The notes below the pieces were generated by a model. The model worked only from the letters and a program-made list of their open reading frames with translations, made no database searches and had not been told where the DNA came from. Positions 17,254 through 27,325 of a stretch of DNA of 64,000 bases are shown here, one piece after another. The translations under genes and the position numbers were made by a program. This DNA is from Helicobacter sp. 12S02634-8 (GTDB lineage Bacteria > Campylobacterota > Campylobacteria > Campylobacterales > Helicobacteraceae). Location of the stretch: contig NZ_MLAP01000010.1 of the NCBI RefSeq assembly GCF_002272865.1, positions 1 to 64,000 on the forward strand, written 5' to 3'. Each line of letters begins with the position of its first letter. Positions within the stretch are counted from its first letter, which is position 1.

Positions 17254-17808
17254 ATGAAAAATAAGAAAAATCCAATCGAAGAAGCGATACTGACACATGA
17301 TTTGCAGCATTATATCATCGAATCACAAGGGGAAAAGACCATCAACTACAACCTCCTAAAATCAGATGCTAACGCACTCAAGCCCGAGCTTTTGGAGTTT
17401 TTGTATACACATTTTAGCGATGTGTATTTTAAAAAATTTTCAAAAGGCTTTGTGTTTGAAAAAGATAAATTTTTGGATTTTATTAGCTCGAAGAATTTTT
17501 TGAGTAATTCTTGGACACAATTTGCGAACAAAATCGCTCTGTATGCGAACTCGCACAGAATCGTTCAAAATACTGATGTCGTGCTGGGATTTCCTTTTAA
17601 AGATTGCGTGCTTTTGGGCGGGGCGAGCGCAGATGAGGGGAAAAGCAAAGAAATATTTTTCAACCAAACGCTAGCGTATGCAGAGATCGATAGGCTTTTT
17701 GCCCCTAAGGCGTTGCAAAGCTTTGAATACATTGCGTTCAGTCAGTCAGTCAGTCAGTCAGTCAGTCAGTCAGTCAGTCAGTCAGTCAGTCATATGATGG
17801 TAACATAA
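17254..17808 (+). pseudogene. mod: Type III DNA methyltransferase Mod, system 1: N-terminal part, phase OFF
   Basis: The first 184 residues of a type III Mod subunit, starting at an ATG behind AAAGGGG. The segment is typical of ModA/ModH-like N-termini and runs into the (AGTC) tract, read as repeated SVSQ, then into an out-of-frame stop at 17806-17808. The rest of the gene continues two frames away (next entries). Adding one repeat unit, or losing two, would join the parts into a protein of 671 or 667 residues. As read, the product is truncated before the catalytic DPPY motif and must be inactive. Confidence 0.9.
17738..17792 (+). repeat. AGTC tetranucleotide tract (13 full units) inside mod
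   Basis: 55 bases of perfect 4-bp periodicity, containing 13 complete AGTC copies at 17740-17791. Tetranucleotide tracts of this kind, AGTC included, switch type III mod genes in Haemophilus and Neisseria by slipped-strand mispairing. Here the flanking frames differ by two, so 14 units would be ON, 13 is OFF and 11 would be ON. Confidence 0.97.
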
Positions 17809-19265
17809 TTTCCCAAACACAACCCCAACAAATCCTCTCCCGCGCAGACTTCCAGAGCGATTTCCCTAATCTCTTACTCAAAGGCAATAACCTCCTAGCC
17901 CTCCACTCCCTCAAGGCCATCAAAGCCATCTATGGGCGTGTCAAGCTCATTTATATCGACCCACCCTATAACACGGGCAATGACAGCTTCAACTACAACG
18001 ATAGCTTCAATCACTCCACTTGGCTGACCTTTATGAAAAATCGCCTTGAAGTGGCTCGAGAATTTTTGATGGAAAATGGCGTGATCTTTATTCAGTGCGA
18101 TGATAACGAGCAGGCGTATTTAAAAGTGCTCTGCGATGAGATTTTTGGTAGGGAGAATTTTGTGGGGTGCTTGGTGTGGAGGAAAATAGAAGAAAATGCA
18201 TCTACAGGAGGAACTATGAAAGTAACCAAGACTGTAAGAAAAGATCATGAATATATTTTGATTTATGAAAAAATAAAAAATATGTTTATATCTAATAAAT
18301 ATATGGAGTTGCCTAATTTTTTGGGAAATTATAAAAATTTAGATAATGATCCTAGAGGAGATTTTAAAGCAGGTTCTATAAGCATGAAAGGAGATAAAAA
18401 TTCAAATAAGTATTATGAAGTAACAACTCCGAGTGGCAAGGTATATAGAAGAGTCTGGAGAGTCACAAAAGAAGAATTTATGGCATTAGATAGAGATAGT
18501 AGGATTTATTATGGTAAAAATTTTGATTCTGTTCCCCAAATAAAGATTTTTTTAAATGAAGAAAGACCTGTTACCCCAAAGAGTATTTTTGAAAACTTAG
18601 GGAATTCTTTCAATGCAAAAGAAGAGCTTTCCTTTTTATTTAAGCAATCCGATCAAGAGTCAGTGGAAGTTTTTTCCACTCCTAAACCTGAAGCATTGCT
18701 AAAAAGAATCATAGAAATATCCACGCAAAAAGGTGATTTGGTGATGGACTTTTTTGCGGGCTCTGGGACAACTCTCGCTGTCGCGCACAAGATGGGGCGA
18801 AAATGGGTCGGTATCGAGCAGATGGATTATATCGAGTCGATCACTAAAGAGCGTTTGAAAAAGGTCGTTGCCGGCGAGCAAGGGGGCGTTAGCAAGGCTG
18901 TGGGCTATGATCCAAATGGGCTTTTGGGGTTTGAGGGAAATAATGCGTTTTTGTATGCTGAGCTTTTGGCTTATAATCAGAGTTTTGAAAAATCTATTAA
19001 GCAAGCAAGCGCTGAAGAGCTAGGGGGCTTGATGGAGGAGATACGCGAAAGGGCGTTTTTGGATTATCGGGTGGAGTTTGTCAAAGATGTGTTGGAAAAT
19101 GAGGATTTTGAGGCTTTGGGCTTGGAAGAAAAGAAGAGAGTTTTGATCGATTGCTTGGATAAGAACCTCGCGTATGTGCCTTTGAGCGAGATAGAAGATA
19201 ATGAGTTTGGAGTATCAGAAGATCTGATTTCTTTGAATCGGGCATTTTATGGCAAGGGGAAATGA
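17793..19265 (+). pseudogene. mod: Type III DNA methyltransferase Mod, system 1: catalytic part (out of frame with its start)
   Basis: This frame begins directly after the repeat (YDGNIISQTQPQ...) and is open for 490 codons. It carries the target-adenine motif DPPYNTGND, then the variable target-recognition region, then the cofactor motif FFAGSGTT, the order of beta-class N6-adenine methyltransferases. No start codon before DPPY could serve it; the internal ATG at 18033 lies after the motif. Bases of about 18186-18700, the recognition region, are visibly richer in A/T than the flanks. The last base pairs overlap res by ATGA. Confidence 0.9.
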
Positions 19266-21949
19266 TGAAGTTGTATGAAGAGATTAAAAATGTACTTGTT
19301 ATGAGACCGAATGAGAGATGTGAAATCCCTGAATATATCTTAGAAAATCTCAATCTCCATATTGAGCTGCGACCTTATCAGAAAGAGGCTTTGCAATATT
19401 ATTTGTTTTCAAGGAAAAATCCAGAGCTTCAAATGCATTTGATGTTTGAGATGGCTACAGGGAGTGGCAAGACTCTGATGATGGCTGCTCTGATGTTGGA
19501 GTGTTTCAAGAGGGGGTATGAAAATTTTGTATTTTTCGTGCATTCTAGTGCGATATTAGAAAAAACCAAGCAAAATTTTTCTAACCCGCAAAGCTCTAAA
19601 TATCTCTTTGCGCCTGATATTGTGATCGATGCGCAAAATATAGCTATCAATGTGTGTAAGAATTTCAATGAGAGCAAAGCAGGGCAGATCAATATTTATT
19701 TTGATACGATCCAAGGACTTTTTTCTCTGCTGAATCGTGAGCGTGAAAATGCGTTTACGATTGCTGATTTTAAGGGCAAAAAGCTTGTAGTCATCGCTGA
19801 TGAAGCCCATCATCTCAACGCGCAGACCAAAAAGAAGCAATCCCAAAAAGACCAGCAAGATATGCAGAGCTGGGAGGGGGTTTCTCAAGAGATTTTTAAA
19901 GCGCATAGCGAGAATATGCTTTTTGAATTCAGCGCGACATTGCCTAGGGAAAAAAGTGTGCAAGAAAAATATGAAGACAAGATTATTTATGAATATACGC
20001 TCAAAGATTTCAGACACGAGGGGTATTCTAAAGAAATCAATCTGATTAAATACGAGGGGGCGCAGAGAGAGAAGAGGATTTTAGGGGCTTTGGTCTGTAG
20101 TTTGTATCGCCAAGAAATAGCAGGGCTGCATAAAATCGCCCTAAAGCCTGTAGTGTTGTTTAAAAGCAGGACAATCAAAGAGAGCAACGAAAATCAAGAG
20201 TTGTTTTTTAAAATGCTTGATGAGCTTGATGTAGGGGAGTTGGAGAAATTTTTTGGGGGTGTGCTTGAGGGGTTTGGGGTGTTGTATGAAGCGAAGAAGT
20301 TTTTTCAACAAAGGAGTTTAGAGCAGGTTTTAAGAGATCTTAAAAGAGAATTCCAAGCGCATTTTATCATCAATATCAACGATACGACCGAGCTTGAAAC
20401 CAATCAGATTTTAATCAATACGCTTGAAGATGGGGGCAATAAAATCCGCGCGATTTTTGCAGTCGATAAGCTCAATGAGGGGTGGGATGTCTTGAATCTT
20501 TTTGATATTGTCCGACTCACAGAGGGGGCTATCAACGATACGCCCAAAGAAGCGCAGCTTATTGGGAGAGGCGCGCGGTATTTTCCTTTCGAGGCAGGGG
20601 GCGAGTATCGGGGGATTGGAGAGAGATATAAACGCAAGTTTGATACTTTGAGCGTGCCTTTGAGGGCGTTAGAGATATTGTGTTATCACGCTGAGGGAGA
20701 AAACGCAGTGATCCATCGCTTGAGGGCAGAGCTCAAACAAATGGGGCTTATCGATGATGATCGAGAGTATATCGAACTCAAGCTCAAAGAGGAGTTTAAA
20801 GCAAGCAAAATCTATCGAGAGGGGTATTTTGCGGCCAATAAGGTCAGCACAATCAAAAACGCAATCAAAAATGCACACTCTGAAAATCCCTGTGTTGGCG
20901 GGTATTTTGACCTCAAGGCGCTCAAAGAAGCAATCGATATATTTAAAAGCCCTCTTCAAGTCCGTTTAGTCAATAGCTCTTATATCCAAGAAATCAAGGT
21001 GCTTGATGAAGATATGGAGCAAAAAGAGGAGCTAGAGGGTTTAGATGATCGGCAAAATAGGGATTTTAAGGAGCTTTGTGGGAGCGTGATTTTAAAAGCG
21101 ATGGATAAGAGTGGAGAGTTTTTTACCTTTGAGAATCTCAAGCAAGTTTTTGATGGTATCAAGGGTAGGGGGGAGTTTATCGAAAAATATTTTGCGCCCA
21201 TTAAGCTAGAATTAGACAAAAGACAAACGCATATTTCTCCACAGACAAGGCTTGAAATCGCTCTGTTTGTTTGCGAAGCTTTCAAAAATCAAATTCAGGC
21301 TAAAATCCAAACGCTATCGATCCAAGACTGGTATTTGATACCATTGAAGTTTTTGGGGGATAAGGTCATCACGCGCGCTAAAAAACAAAATACGCAAGAT
21401 GGGAAAAACGGGAAAAATTCAAAAGAGGAGCAAGGTTCGGCTATAGATGTCACAAAGTTTCAGTGGTTTGCTTTTAAAAACTTTGTAGGGACATCTGAGG
21501 AAATGAGATTTGTCGAGGTTATCAGTGGCTATGCTACAAAGCTTGATGAAAAATACACACAATGGTTTCTGATACGCAATGAGCGCAATCCTGAAATGGC
21601 TGTTTATGTCGATGAGAGCGATAAGAATTCGTCCGATCCACTCAAGAGAAATGATATCCGACGTTTTGAGCCTGATTTTTACTTTTTGGGCTGTCCTAAA
21701 GATGATGATGGGATTGAGATTTTGCAATGTTTGATCGAGCCTAAGGGTAAGGGGTTTGTCGAGAAAGATGAGTGGAAAGAGAAGTTTTTAAAAAGGCTTT
21801 TAAGCACACCTGTGATAGTAGAAAATAATGAAAAAAAATTCAAGTTCTCTAGGGTCAAAGTCATTGGGTTGCCATTTTTTACAGAGAGTGATACAAATAA
21901 GTTCAATGAGGCGCTTGAAGAGAGTTTGTTATCGCAAGCAAAGAGCTAG
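19262..21949 (+). CDS. res: Type III restriction endonuclease Res, system 1
   Basis: An 895-residue Res subunit that cuts DNA in complex with Mod after ATP-driven communication between two inverted sites. Helicase motifs: Walker A EMATGSGKTLMM, DEAH in VVIADEAHHLNAQ, SATLPR (motif III), and QLIGRGAR (motif VI). The C-terminal nuclease shows the PD-ExK arrangement: EPDFYFLG, then CLIEPKGKGF. The frame is intact. Its ATG overlaps the mod stop. When mod is OFF, translation of res would lose coupling and the protein would lack its Mod partner, so it should be inactive. Confidence 0.93.
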   Translation: MMKLYEEIKNVLVMRPNERCEIPEYILENLNLHIELRPYQKEALQYYLFSRKNPELQMHLMFEMATGSGKTLMMAALMLECFKRGYENFVFFVHSSAILEKTKQNFSNPQSSKYLFAPDIVIDAQNIAINVCKNFNESKAGQINIYFDTIQGLFSLLNRERENAFTIADFKGKKLVVIADEAHHLNAQTKKKQSQKDQQDMQSWEGVSQEIFKAHSENMLFEFSATLPREKSVQEKYEDKIIYEYTLKDFRHEGYSKEINLIKYEGAQREKRILGALVCSLYRQEIAGLHKIALKPVVLFKSRTIKESNENQELFFKMLDELDVGELEKFFGGVLEGFGVLYEAKKFFQQRSLEQVLRDLKREFQAHFIININDTTELETNQILINTLEDGGNKIRAIFAVDKLNEGWDVLNLFDIVRLTEGAINDTPKEAQLIGRGARYFPFEAGGEYRGIGERYKRKFDTLSVPLRALEILCYHAEGENAVIHRLRAELKQMGLIDDDREYIELKLKEEFKASKIYREGYFAANKVSTIKNAIKNAHSENPCVGGYFDLKALKEAIDIFKSPLQVRLVNSSYIQEIKVLDEDMEQKEELEGLDDRQNRDFKELCGSVILKAMDKSGEFFTFENLKQVFDGIKGRGEFIEKYFAPIKLELDKRQTHISPQTRLEIALFVCEAFKNQIQAKIQTLSIQDWYLIPLKFLGDKVITRAKKQNTQDGKNGKNSKEEQGSAIDVTKFQWFAFKNFVGTSEEMRFVEVISGYATKLDEKYTQWFLIRNERNPEMAVYVDESDKNSSDPLKRNDIRRFEPDFYFLGCPKDDDGIEILQCLIEPKGKGFVEKDEWKEKFLKRLLSTPVIVENNEKKFKFSRVKVIGLPFFTESDTNKFNEALEESLLSQAKS

Positions 21950-22273
21950 TATTTTTGGGCTTTGGGGTGCTCTATTTTTTTTGAAATTTGGGGGGGGGGT
22001 TGGGGTTTTTGAAGTTTAGTTTTTTTGGGGGCTCTAGTTTTTGGAAACTCTAATTTTTAGAATTTTTGGGGCTTTTGGGGGTAGATGATAATAATGGTAG
22101 ATGTGATAGTAGATGATGGAGGGGCTAGGGACTAGCTAGCTTTGAAAGCTCGGGCTAATCTCTAGTATCAATTTGCTTGATAGCCCATTATGATAACTCA
22201 CGATGATAGAGCCTAATGATAACCCCATTACGATAGTTTGGGGCGGCAATGATATATTGCCTATAGGGGGAGG
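21950..22273. other. G-rich intergenic region with G10 tract
   Basis: 324 bases without a supported gene. A run of ten G (21990-21999) starts 41 bases after the res stop, and several further runs of four to six G follow. GGCAAT/ATTGCC (22245-22261) forms a small hairpin downstream of rpsR without a T-run, so it is at most a weak terminator. A short complex palindrome lies around 22130-22160 (CTAGCTAGCTTTGAAAGCT). Confidence 0.6.
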
Positions 22274-22528
22274 TTAGATTTTAAAGGGATTTTCAACGAC
22301 CCTTTTTCTATCGATGATATAAGGGATAAGGGCCATTTGTCGAGCTCTTTTGATAGCGACTTCGACGCGTTCTTGCCATTTTTTGGTGTTGCCTGTAAGG
22401 CGACGCGGCATAATTTTGTATCGCTCAGATAATGAATGCTTGAGCATTTCAATGTCTTTATAATCGATAAAATCTATCTTTGCTTCTGTGTATTTGCAGT
22501 ATCTTTTTGAATATTTTTTGCGTTCCAT
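22274..22528 (-). CDS. rpsR: 30S ribosomal protein S18
   Basis: An 84-residue S18, a central-domain protein of the small subunit that binds next to S6. The family signature [19 protein letters not shown] and the [12 protein letters not shown] segment are clear. It is last in the rpsF-ssb-rpsR operon, the usual arrangement. The ATG follows AGGAGAAAC. Confidence 0.97.
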   Translation of the reverse strand: MERKKYSKRYCKYTEAKIDFIDYKDIEMLKHSLSERYKIMPRRLTGNTKKWQERVEVAIKRARQMALIPYIIDRKRVVENPFKI

Positions 22529-22537
22529 ATGTTTCTC

Positions 22538-23032
22538 CTAAAAGGGTATTTCGTCTTCATCAATATTGATTTCAGGAATATTTTGCTCATATTTGGGAGC
22601 ATTGATTCCACCTTGGGCGTTTTCTTTGGGTGTGTAGGCATGAGATGGGGGTGCGCTATAGTTGGATTCATAAGGTGTGTATGGAGTGTCTTCTGTGCTA
22701 GTAGAAGCCTTGCCATCTAGCATTTGCATGGATTCGGCTGTGATTGTGTGTTTGCTCTTTTTAGTCCCGCTCTGATCTGTCCAGCTCTCAAGTGTCAATC
22801 GCCCCTCAATCAAGACTTTTGAGCCTTTATGGAGGTATTGGTTTGCCACTTCTGCTGCGCGACCAAAGAGTTTGACATCGATAAAACACACTTCTTCGCC
22901 TTGGCTGCCATCTTGTTTTTTATACCTGCGATTGCTCGCAAGCCCTAATGTAGCCAGAGCCGATCCACTTGGCAAGTATCTCAACTCAACATCACGAGTC
23001 AAGTTCCCTACCATAATCACCTTATTATACAT
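22538..23032 (-). CDS. ssb: Single-stranded DNA-binding protein
   Basis: A 164-residue SSB with an N-terminal OB-fold ([21 protein letters not shown]) and an acidic C-terminal tip NIDEDEIPF, the docking peptide for RecO, PriA, the polymerase and other partners, several of which are encoded in this window. The linker is rich in Pro, Ser and Tyr. It sits between rpsF and rpsR. Confidence 0.97.
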   Translation of the reverse strand: MYNKVIMVGNLTRDVELRYLPSGSALATLGLASNRRYKKQDGSQGEEVCFIDVKLFGRAAEVANQYLHKGSKVLIEGRLTLESWTDQSGTKKSKHTITAESMQMLDGKASTSTEDTPYTPYESNYSAPPSHAYTPKENAQGGINAPKYEQNIPEINIDEDEIPF

Positions 23033-23047
23033 CTATAATCCCTTTGT

Positions 23048-23467
23048 CTATTCTGACTCGCTAGCTACCACAGGAGCTACATCTTTTGGCTCTTCGGGCT
23101 TTGCTTTTTCTCTTGTTTGCTTGACTTCAGGCTTTTTGTTTGCCCTATCGACTAGTGTTTGCCAAGATTTTTGATCTTTTTTGCTTTCATATTTGATCAC
23201 GATAAAGCGCAAAATATCTTCATTGATACGATAGAGTCGCTCAAGCTCTAAAGTCAGGGCAGGAGGGGCTTTGAAATAGATGACAAAATAATAACCGCGT
23301 TTATTTTTATCGATTTCATAAGCCAGATTACGCATACCCATATCCAAGCAAGTTTCAATCACACCGCCATTTTTGCTGATGGCTTCTTTGTAAAAGTCAA
23401 TCTTGGATTTGATTTCCTCTTCGACCAAGGTGGGCTTGAGGATAAACATCGTTTCATAATGTTTCAT
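23048..23467 (-). CDS. rpsF: 30S ribosomal protein S6
   Basis: A 139-residue S6, partner of S18 on the 30S platform. The start at 23467 ([12 protein letters not shown]) is chosen because AAGGAG precedes it; the longer upstream frame has no homology. After the ~100-residue core there is a charged tail rich in Lys, Glu and Pro, as is common in Campylobacterota. It is followed by ssb and rpsR. Confidence 0.96.
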   Translation of the reverse strand: MKHYETMFILKPTLVEEEIKSKIDFYKEAISKNGGVIETCLDMGMRNLAYEIDKNKRGYYFVIYFKAPPALTLELERLYRINEDILRFIVIKYESKKDQKSWQTLVDRANKKPEVKQTREKAKPEEPKDVAPVVASESE

Positions 23468-23542
23468 AAGATTCTCCTTGTGGTTTATAGCCCTTTTTGT
23501 GTCCAAAAAGAGCAAGGTTCTTTTAAAAAAAGAAAGGCTATA

Positions 23543-24577
23543 TTATCGAATATATGCTTGCAATTTTATTAAAGCATGCAAGCCCATATGTTTTTCGCCC
23601 CGCATTGTTTTCGTGCGCCATTCTCCAAAGAGTCTGAAAATCTGCATATAGCCCTCTTCTTTGATGCGAATCGAACGTGAAGCGAGCTTTTGGGTGATGT
23701 CTTGCGGGGGGCTAAAGCCTAATATTTCCTTAGCATTGGGCGTTCCATAGCTTTTGATATAAGCAAAAAATAAAAATAATTGGTAAAAATACCTTTCCAT
23801 TTCTCTCAAAAGCCCTAGCTCTTCTAGCCCCTCTTCTTGGATTTTTTCATAATATTCAAATATATTTTTTTTATCAAATATCGCCCCTAAAAAATCATCA
23901 ATACTCACACTCCCTAGCCCATAGCACAGCCTTTGAATATCTTCTAACGTGATGGGAGTGTCTGTAATGGTGAATTTTTCTAGCTCATTGTATGCAATCC
24001 CTAGGTCGTTATTTTGCATACTCAAAATCACACTAAGCAAACGCTCATCGATCTGAAGTTCTAAGGTCTTTACTCTTTCTTTGAGTAAGGCGATGGATTC
24101 TTGAAAACTAGGCATAAAAAACCGAACTTCAATCGCTAAAGCCCCTAGGATAGATGTTTTAAAGCTTGCTGCGAGCGCTCTAAAATCTTGTGCATATTCT
24201 GCGCTAGACCTAGAATCAGCGCGATAAAATTCAATAATCAGTGCGTTGTTTTGATTGCGTTTGAGTGCTTCTAGCATTGTATCGATGTCTTTTTTGGGCG
24301 GTTTTTTGTCTAGCTTTAAGACCACAAGATTCATATCGCCAAATAGCGAGTTTTGGGATAAAGTTTCGATGACAACACTCTCATCATAATCACTATAATA
24401 AAATGTCGTTTTATTGGAGGGGTCAGAGGTGGTGAGTTCTGCGATTTTGCGTGCGTAATATCCAATCAAAAAGTCAGATTCACCATAGAGCAAAACAGCC
24501 CTAGGCAAGGGCGTGGGTTTTGAGGGATTGGAGAGGGAGCATTTTGCTAATAAGTGATCGAGTTCTTTTTTATACAT
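23543..24577 (-). CDS. holA: DNA polymerase III subunit delta
   Basis: A 344-residue HolA, the clamp-loader subunit that opens the beta clamp. RAVLLYGESDFLIGYY is the characteristic N-terminal stretch, SLFGDMNLVVLK follows, and SIDDFLGAIFDKK marks the lid-collar region. The degenerate P-loop expected for delta is present, without a working Walker A. The position between rnr and rpsF matches H. pylori HP1247. It begins one base after rnr ends. Confidence 0.92.
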   Translation of the reverse strand: MYKKELDHLLAKCSLSNPSKPTPLPRAVLLYGESDFLIGYYARKIAELTTSDPSNKTTFYYSDYDESVVIETLSQNSLFGDMNLVVLKLDKKPPKKDIDTMLEALKRNQNNALIIEFYRADSRSSAEYAQDFRALAASFKTSILGALAIEVRFFMPSFQESIALLKERVKTLELQIDERLLSVILSMQNNDLGIAYNELEKFTITDTPITLEDIQRLCYGLGSVSIDDFLGAIFDKKNIFEYYEKIQEEGLEELGLLREMERYFYQLFLFFAYIKSYGTPNAKEILGFSPPQDITQKLASRSIRIKEEGYMQIFRLFGEWRTKTMRGEKHMGLHALIKLQAYIR

Positions 24578-26530
24578 TTAGAGCCTCTTTGTTATCTTGC
24601 CATATATCCTAGCTGTGGCAATGTCTGCATCTGTGATTTCTACTTGCACGCAATCTAGCTTATCTATATCCATATCGATACTCTCTGCAAATACCCTCGC
24701 ACCCATAATCCCATCGAGTGCGTGGATTAGTGGGGGGTAGTTTGTATCGATGATGACGCCTTGGATTTTTGTGCCGATATTTTGCGCTGCCCACCTTGCG
24801 TATTTGCGGTCTTTGAAATCTAGCTCTATTTTTGTGCTTTGCTTTTCTTGTTCATTGATGAGCGCACACGATGCACTCAAGCTTGCTGCGAGATAAGAGA
24901 GGGTTTTTTTGGATTCAGGTGAGTCTTTGATGATTTCTTTGAGTAAGCGGTGTGCTATCAGATCTCCATATCGGCGAATCGGAGAGGTAAAATGACTATA
25001 AGCTTCAAAGCCTAAGCCAAAATGCCCGATGTTATAAGAGGCGTATGAGGCTTGGGATTGGGCTTTGATAATCATTTTATCGACTTGTTTTTGCATATTT
25101 TTCTTTTTGGCCTGCTTTTGGATTGCTTGGATACAATGGTGTAAGTCCCTAGAATCAGGGGTGATAAAGCCCAAAGATCGCAGTTCAAACAAAAGCTCTT
25201 GTATGCGCTCTTTAGAGGGGCTATCGTGGATACGATAAATCCCTTGCGTGCCAAGATGTGCGCTCAAAAGCTCAGCTGAGAGTTTGTTAGCCAAAAGCAT
25301 GGCTTCTTCAATGATGGTGTGTGATGGGCCAGGATATGTGATATTTACTTTTTGCAAAAGCCCCTCTGTGTTGAGCTCTAGCTTCAATTCATCGTTGAAA
25401 AATTCATAGCCTTTTTTGAGCCGTTTGGTGCGTAGGGCGCGTGCGATGGGTAAAAAATCTAAAATACTCTGCTTGACTTGCGTATTTATGGGGATATTTT
25501 CTCCTTTGAGGAGTTTATCTACATCGCTATAGCTGATATTTTGATGGTTGCAGATGAGTGCGGGGAACAAGGAGGTTTCAAGCACCTTGTGGTGTCTGCG
25601 GTGTAAGCGCATTTTCCAGACAAAGGCAAGGCGGATACACCCTTGCTTGAGCGAGCAGATATTTTCACTCAAGTTCGGAGGGAGCATGGGGTAGCTTTTA
25701 TGCGGGAGATACACGCTAAAGCCCCTCTTTCTTGCGTCAATATCTATAGAAGATTCGATACTGACATATTCGCTCACATCAGCGATAGCAACATACAAAC
25801 AAGACCTAGAACTATCATAATAAATCGCATCATCGTGGTCTTTGGCATCATCGGGGTCAATGGTGCAAAAAGGGAGGGCGCTGAGGTCTTTGCGCTCAGG
25901 ATACATTTTAGGATCTACTTGCTTGCCAAAGCTTTGAGCCCAAAGCAAGCTTGCAGGGGAAAATTCTCTCTTGCGCCCATAGAGGGCTAGAGATATTTTT
26001 TCATCAATCAAAGGGTCTTCTAAAGGGCCCAAGACTTCACAAATCTCTTTGGAATTTGCATCGATACTGAGGACACAAAAGCGCGGCAGGGCTTGCAGGG
26101 ATTTTTTGGAAGCTTTGAGGGTGATGGGCTTGTGTTGTGGGTTTTTGAGATCGATGGCACAGATTGTGCCTTTGATTTGCTTGAGATAGCATATGATTTG
26201 GTTGTTGGGGGTGTAGAGTGTTGTGATGAATTGTGCTTTTTGGTGGCCTTTGAGTCGGATAATTTTGCAAAGTATGATGTCATTTTGAGCGATAAAAGTA
26301 GGGGGTTTATGCAAAATCCAGTCTTTATGCTGGGTATCTCCTATGGGACAGAAAAACACGCGATGGTTTCTGGAAATATCCACACTCCCTATCACAAAGC
26401 CCTTTTGCAAGCAATAGTTGCCGTTATTTTCTCGCACAAAACCTTTGTCTTGGAGATGTTTTAAAAATCTTTGGTGCTTGCGTGGGACACTTTTGATACC
26501 ATAGGCCAGTTGGAAAAGAAAATTTTTCAT
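24578..26530 (-). CDS. rnr: Ribonuclease R (RNB family exoribonuclease)
   Basis: A 650-residue 3'-5' exoribonuclease of the RNase II/R family. The catalytic acidic cluster is in LPFCTIDPDDAKDHDDAIY, followed by IADVSEYV and the HFTSPIRRYGDLIAHRLL signature. The protein is short for RNase R (about 810 in E. coli): the N-terminal cold-shock region is reduced and the basic C-terminal tail is missing, as in H. pylori RNase R. It starts where aroE stops. Confidence 0.94.
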   Translation of the reverse strand: MKNFLFQLAYGIKSVPRKHQRFLKHLQDKGFVRENNGNYCLQKGFVIGSVDISRNHRVFFCPIGDTQHKDWILHKPPTFIAQNDIILCKIIRLKGHQKAQFITTLYTPNNQIICYLKQIKGTICAIDLKNPQHKPITLKASKKSLQALPRFCVLSIDANSKEICEVLGPLEDPLIDEKISLALYGRKREFSPASLLWAQSFGKQVDPKMYPERKDLSALPFCTIDPDDAKDHDDAIYYDSSRSCLYVAIADVSEYVSIESSIDIDARKRGFSVYLPHKSYPMLPPNLSENICSLKQGCIRLAFVWKMRLHRRHHKVLETSLFPALICNHQNISYSDVDKLLKGENIPINTQVKQSILDFLPIARALRTKRLKKGYEFFNDELKLELNTEGLLQKVNITYPGPSHTIIEEAMLLANKLSAELLSAHLGTQGIYRIHDSPSKERIQELLFELRSLGFITPDSRDLHHCIQAIQKQAKKKNMQKQVDKMIIKAQSQASYASYNIGHFGLGFEAYSHFTSPIRRYGDLIAHRLLKEIIKDSPESKKTLSYLAASLSASCALINEQEKQSTKIELDFKDRKYARWAAQNIGTKIQGVIIDTNYPPLIHALDGIMGARVFAESIDMDIDKLDCVQVEITDADIATARIYGKITKRL

Positions 26531-27325
26531 CTATAGCACAAGCCGCATTTTGCTGATGATTGCCTCAAGTGGCACGCATTGCCCACAAAATAGCCCAAAA
26601 GCTAACGCCCCTTGATAGAGCAACATCTCTTTGCCATCTTTTATAGGCACTCCTAGGTCTTTAGCAAGCCCCAAAAAGGGCGTAGGTATGCCATAGATAA
26701 GGTCATAAGCCATTTTTGCAGATAAAAATAATTGATGGAGTCTGTCTGCGCCCAAGGGCAAGCTATTGTCTTTGAGCCCTGCGGGCGTGGCGTTGATGAT
26801 GAGATCAAAGCTTTGATCGATTGCTTCAGGCATTGCATAGCAAGTAAATCCTGCTTGTATCAAATCCTTTAGGCGCTCTTGCGTGCGGTTATAGATGGTG
26901 GTTTGTATGCCTTGTGCTTTTAAAATATGTGCTAATGCACGTGCACTTCCGCCTGCCCCAAGGATTAGGGCTGATTGGAAACCATAGGGAGAGATTGTCT
27001 GATAAAAGCCCTCAGCATCGGTGTTATACCCCACCATAGAGCCATTTTCTAGCACAAGTGTATTGACAGCGCCAATGGCTTTGGCTATGCCTTTTTGTGT
27101 ATCACTTTGTGCATAAGCGTATTCTTTAAAAGGCACAGTCACATTAGCCCCAAAGAGTTTGAGATCAAAAAATTTTTCCTTCAGCGCCTCACCTTTTGAA
27201 AGCAAATACCGACCATAAGCCCCATCAAAGCCAATTTCATTGGCAAAAGACATAAAAGCAAAGTTATGGATTAAGGGAGATTTGGAATGGGCGATGGGGT
27301 TACCAAAGACACAAAATTGCCTCAT
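26531..27325 (-). CDS. aroE: Shikimate dehydrogenase
   Basis: A 264-residue NADPH-dependent enzyme that reduces 3-dehydroshikimate to shikimate in aromatic amino-acid synthesis. Substrate-binding SHSKSP-like residues appear in FGNPIAHSKSPLIHN; the catalytic Lys lies in NVTVPFKEYA; the Rossmann loop is ILGAGGSARA; and DLIINATPAG is conserved. The ATG overlaps the stop of the SH3 gene (ATGA). Confidence 0.96.
   Translation of the reverse strand: MRQFCVFGNPIAHSKSPLIHNFAFMSFANEIGFDGAYGRYLLSKGEALKEKFFDLKLFGANVTVPFKEYAYAQSDTQKGIAKAIGAVNTLVLENGSMVGYNTDAEGFYQTISPYGFQSALILGAGGSARALAHILKAQGIQTTIYNRTQERLKDLIQAGFTCYAMPEAIDQSFDLIINATPAGLKDNSLPLGADRLHQLFLSAKMAYDLIYGIPTPFLGLAKDLGVPIKDGKEMLLYQGALAFGLFCGQCVPLEAIISKMRLVL

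Noticed and set aside
17738-17792. AGTC array as part of a CRISPR or minisatellite
   Set aside because: Unit of four bases without spacers, inside a coding frame; no CRISPR repeat-spacer pattern was seen anywhere in the window.
18033-19265. Independent translation of the Mod1 C-terminal part from ATG 18033
   Set aside because: It would lack the DPPY motif and has no ribosome site, so it cannot give a working methyltransferase.
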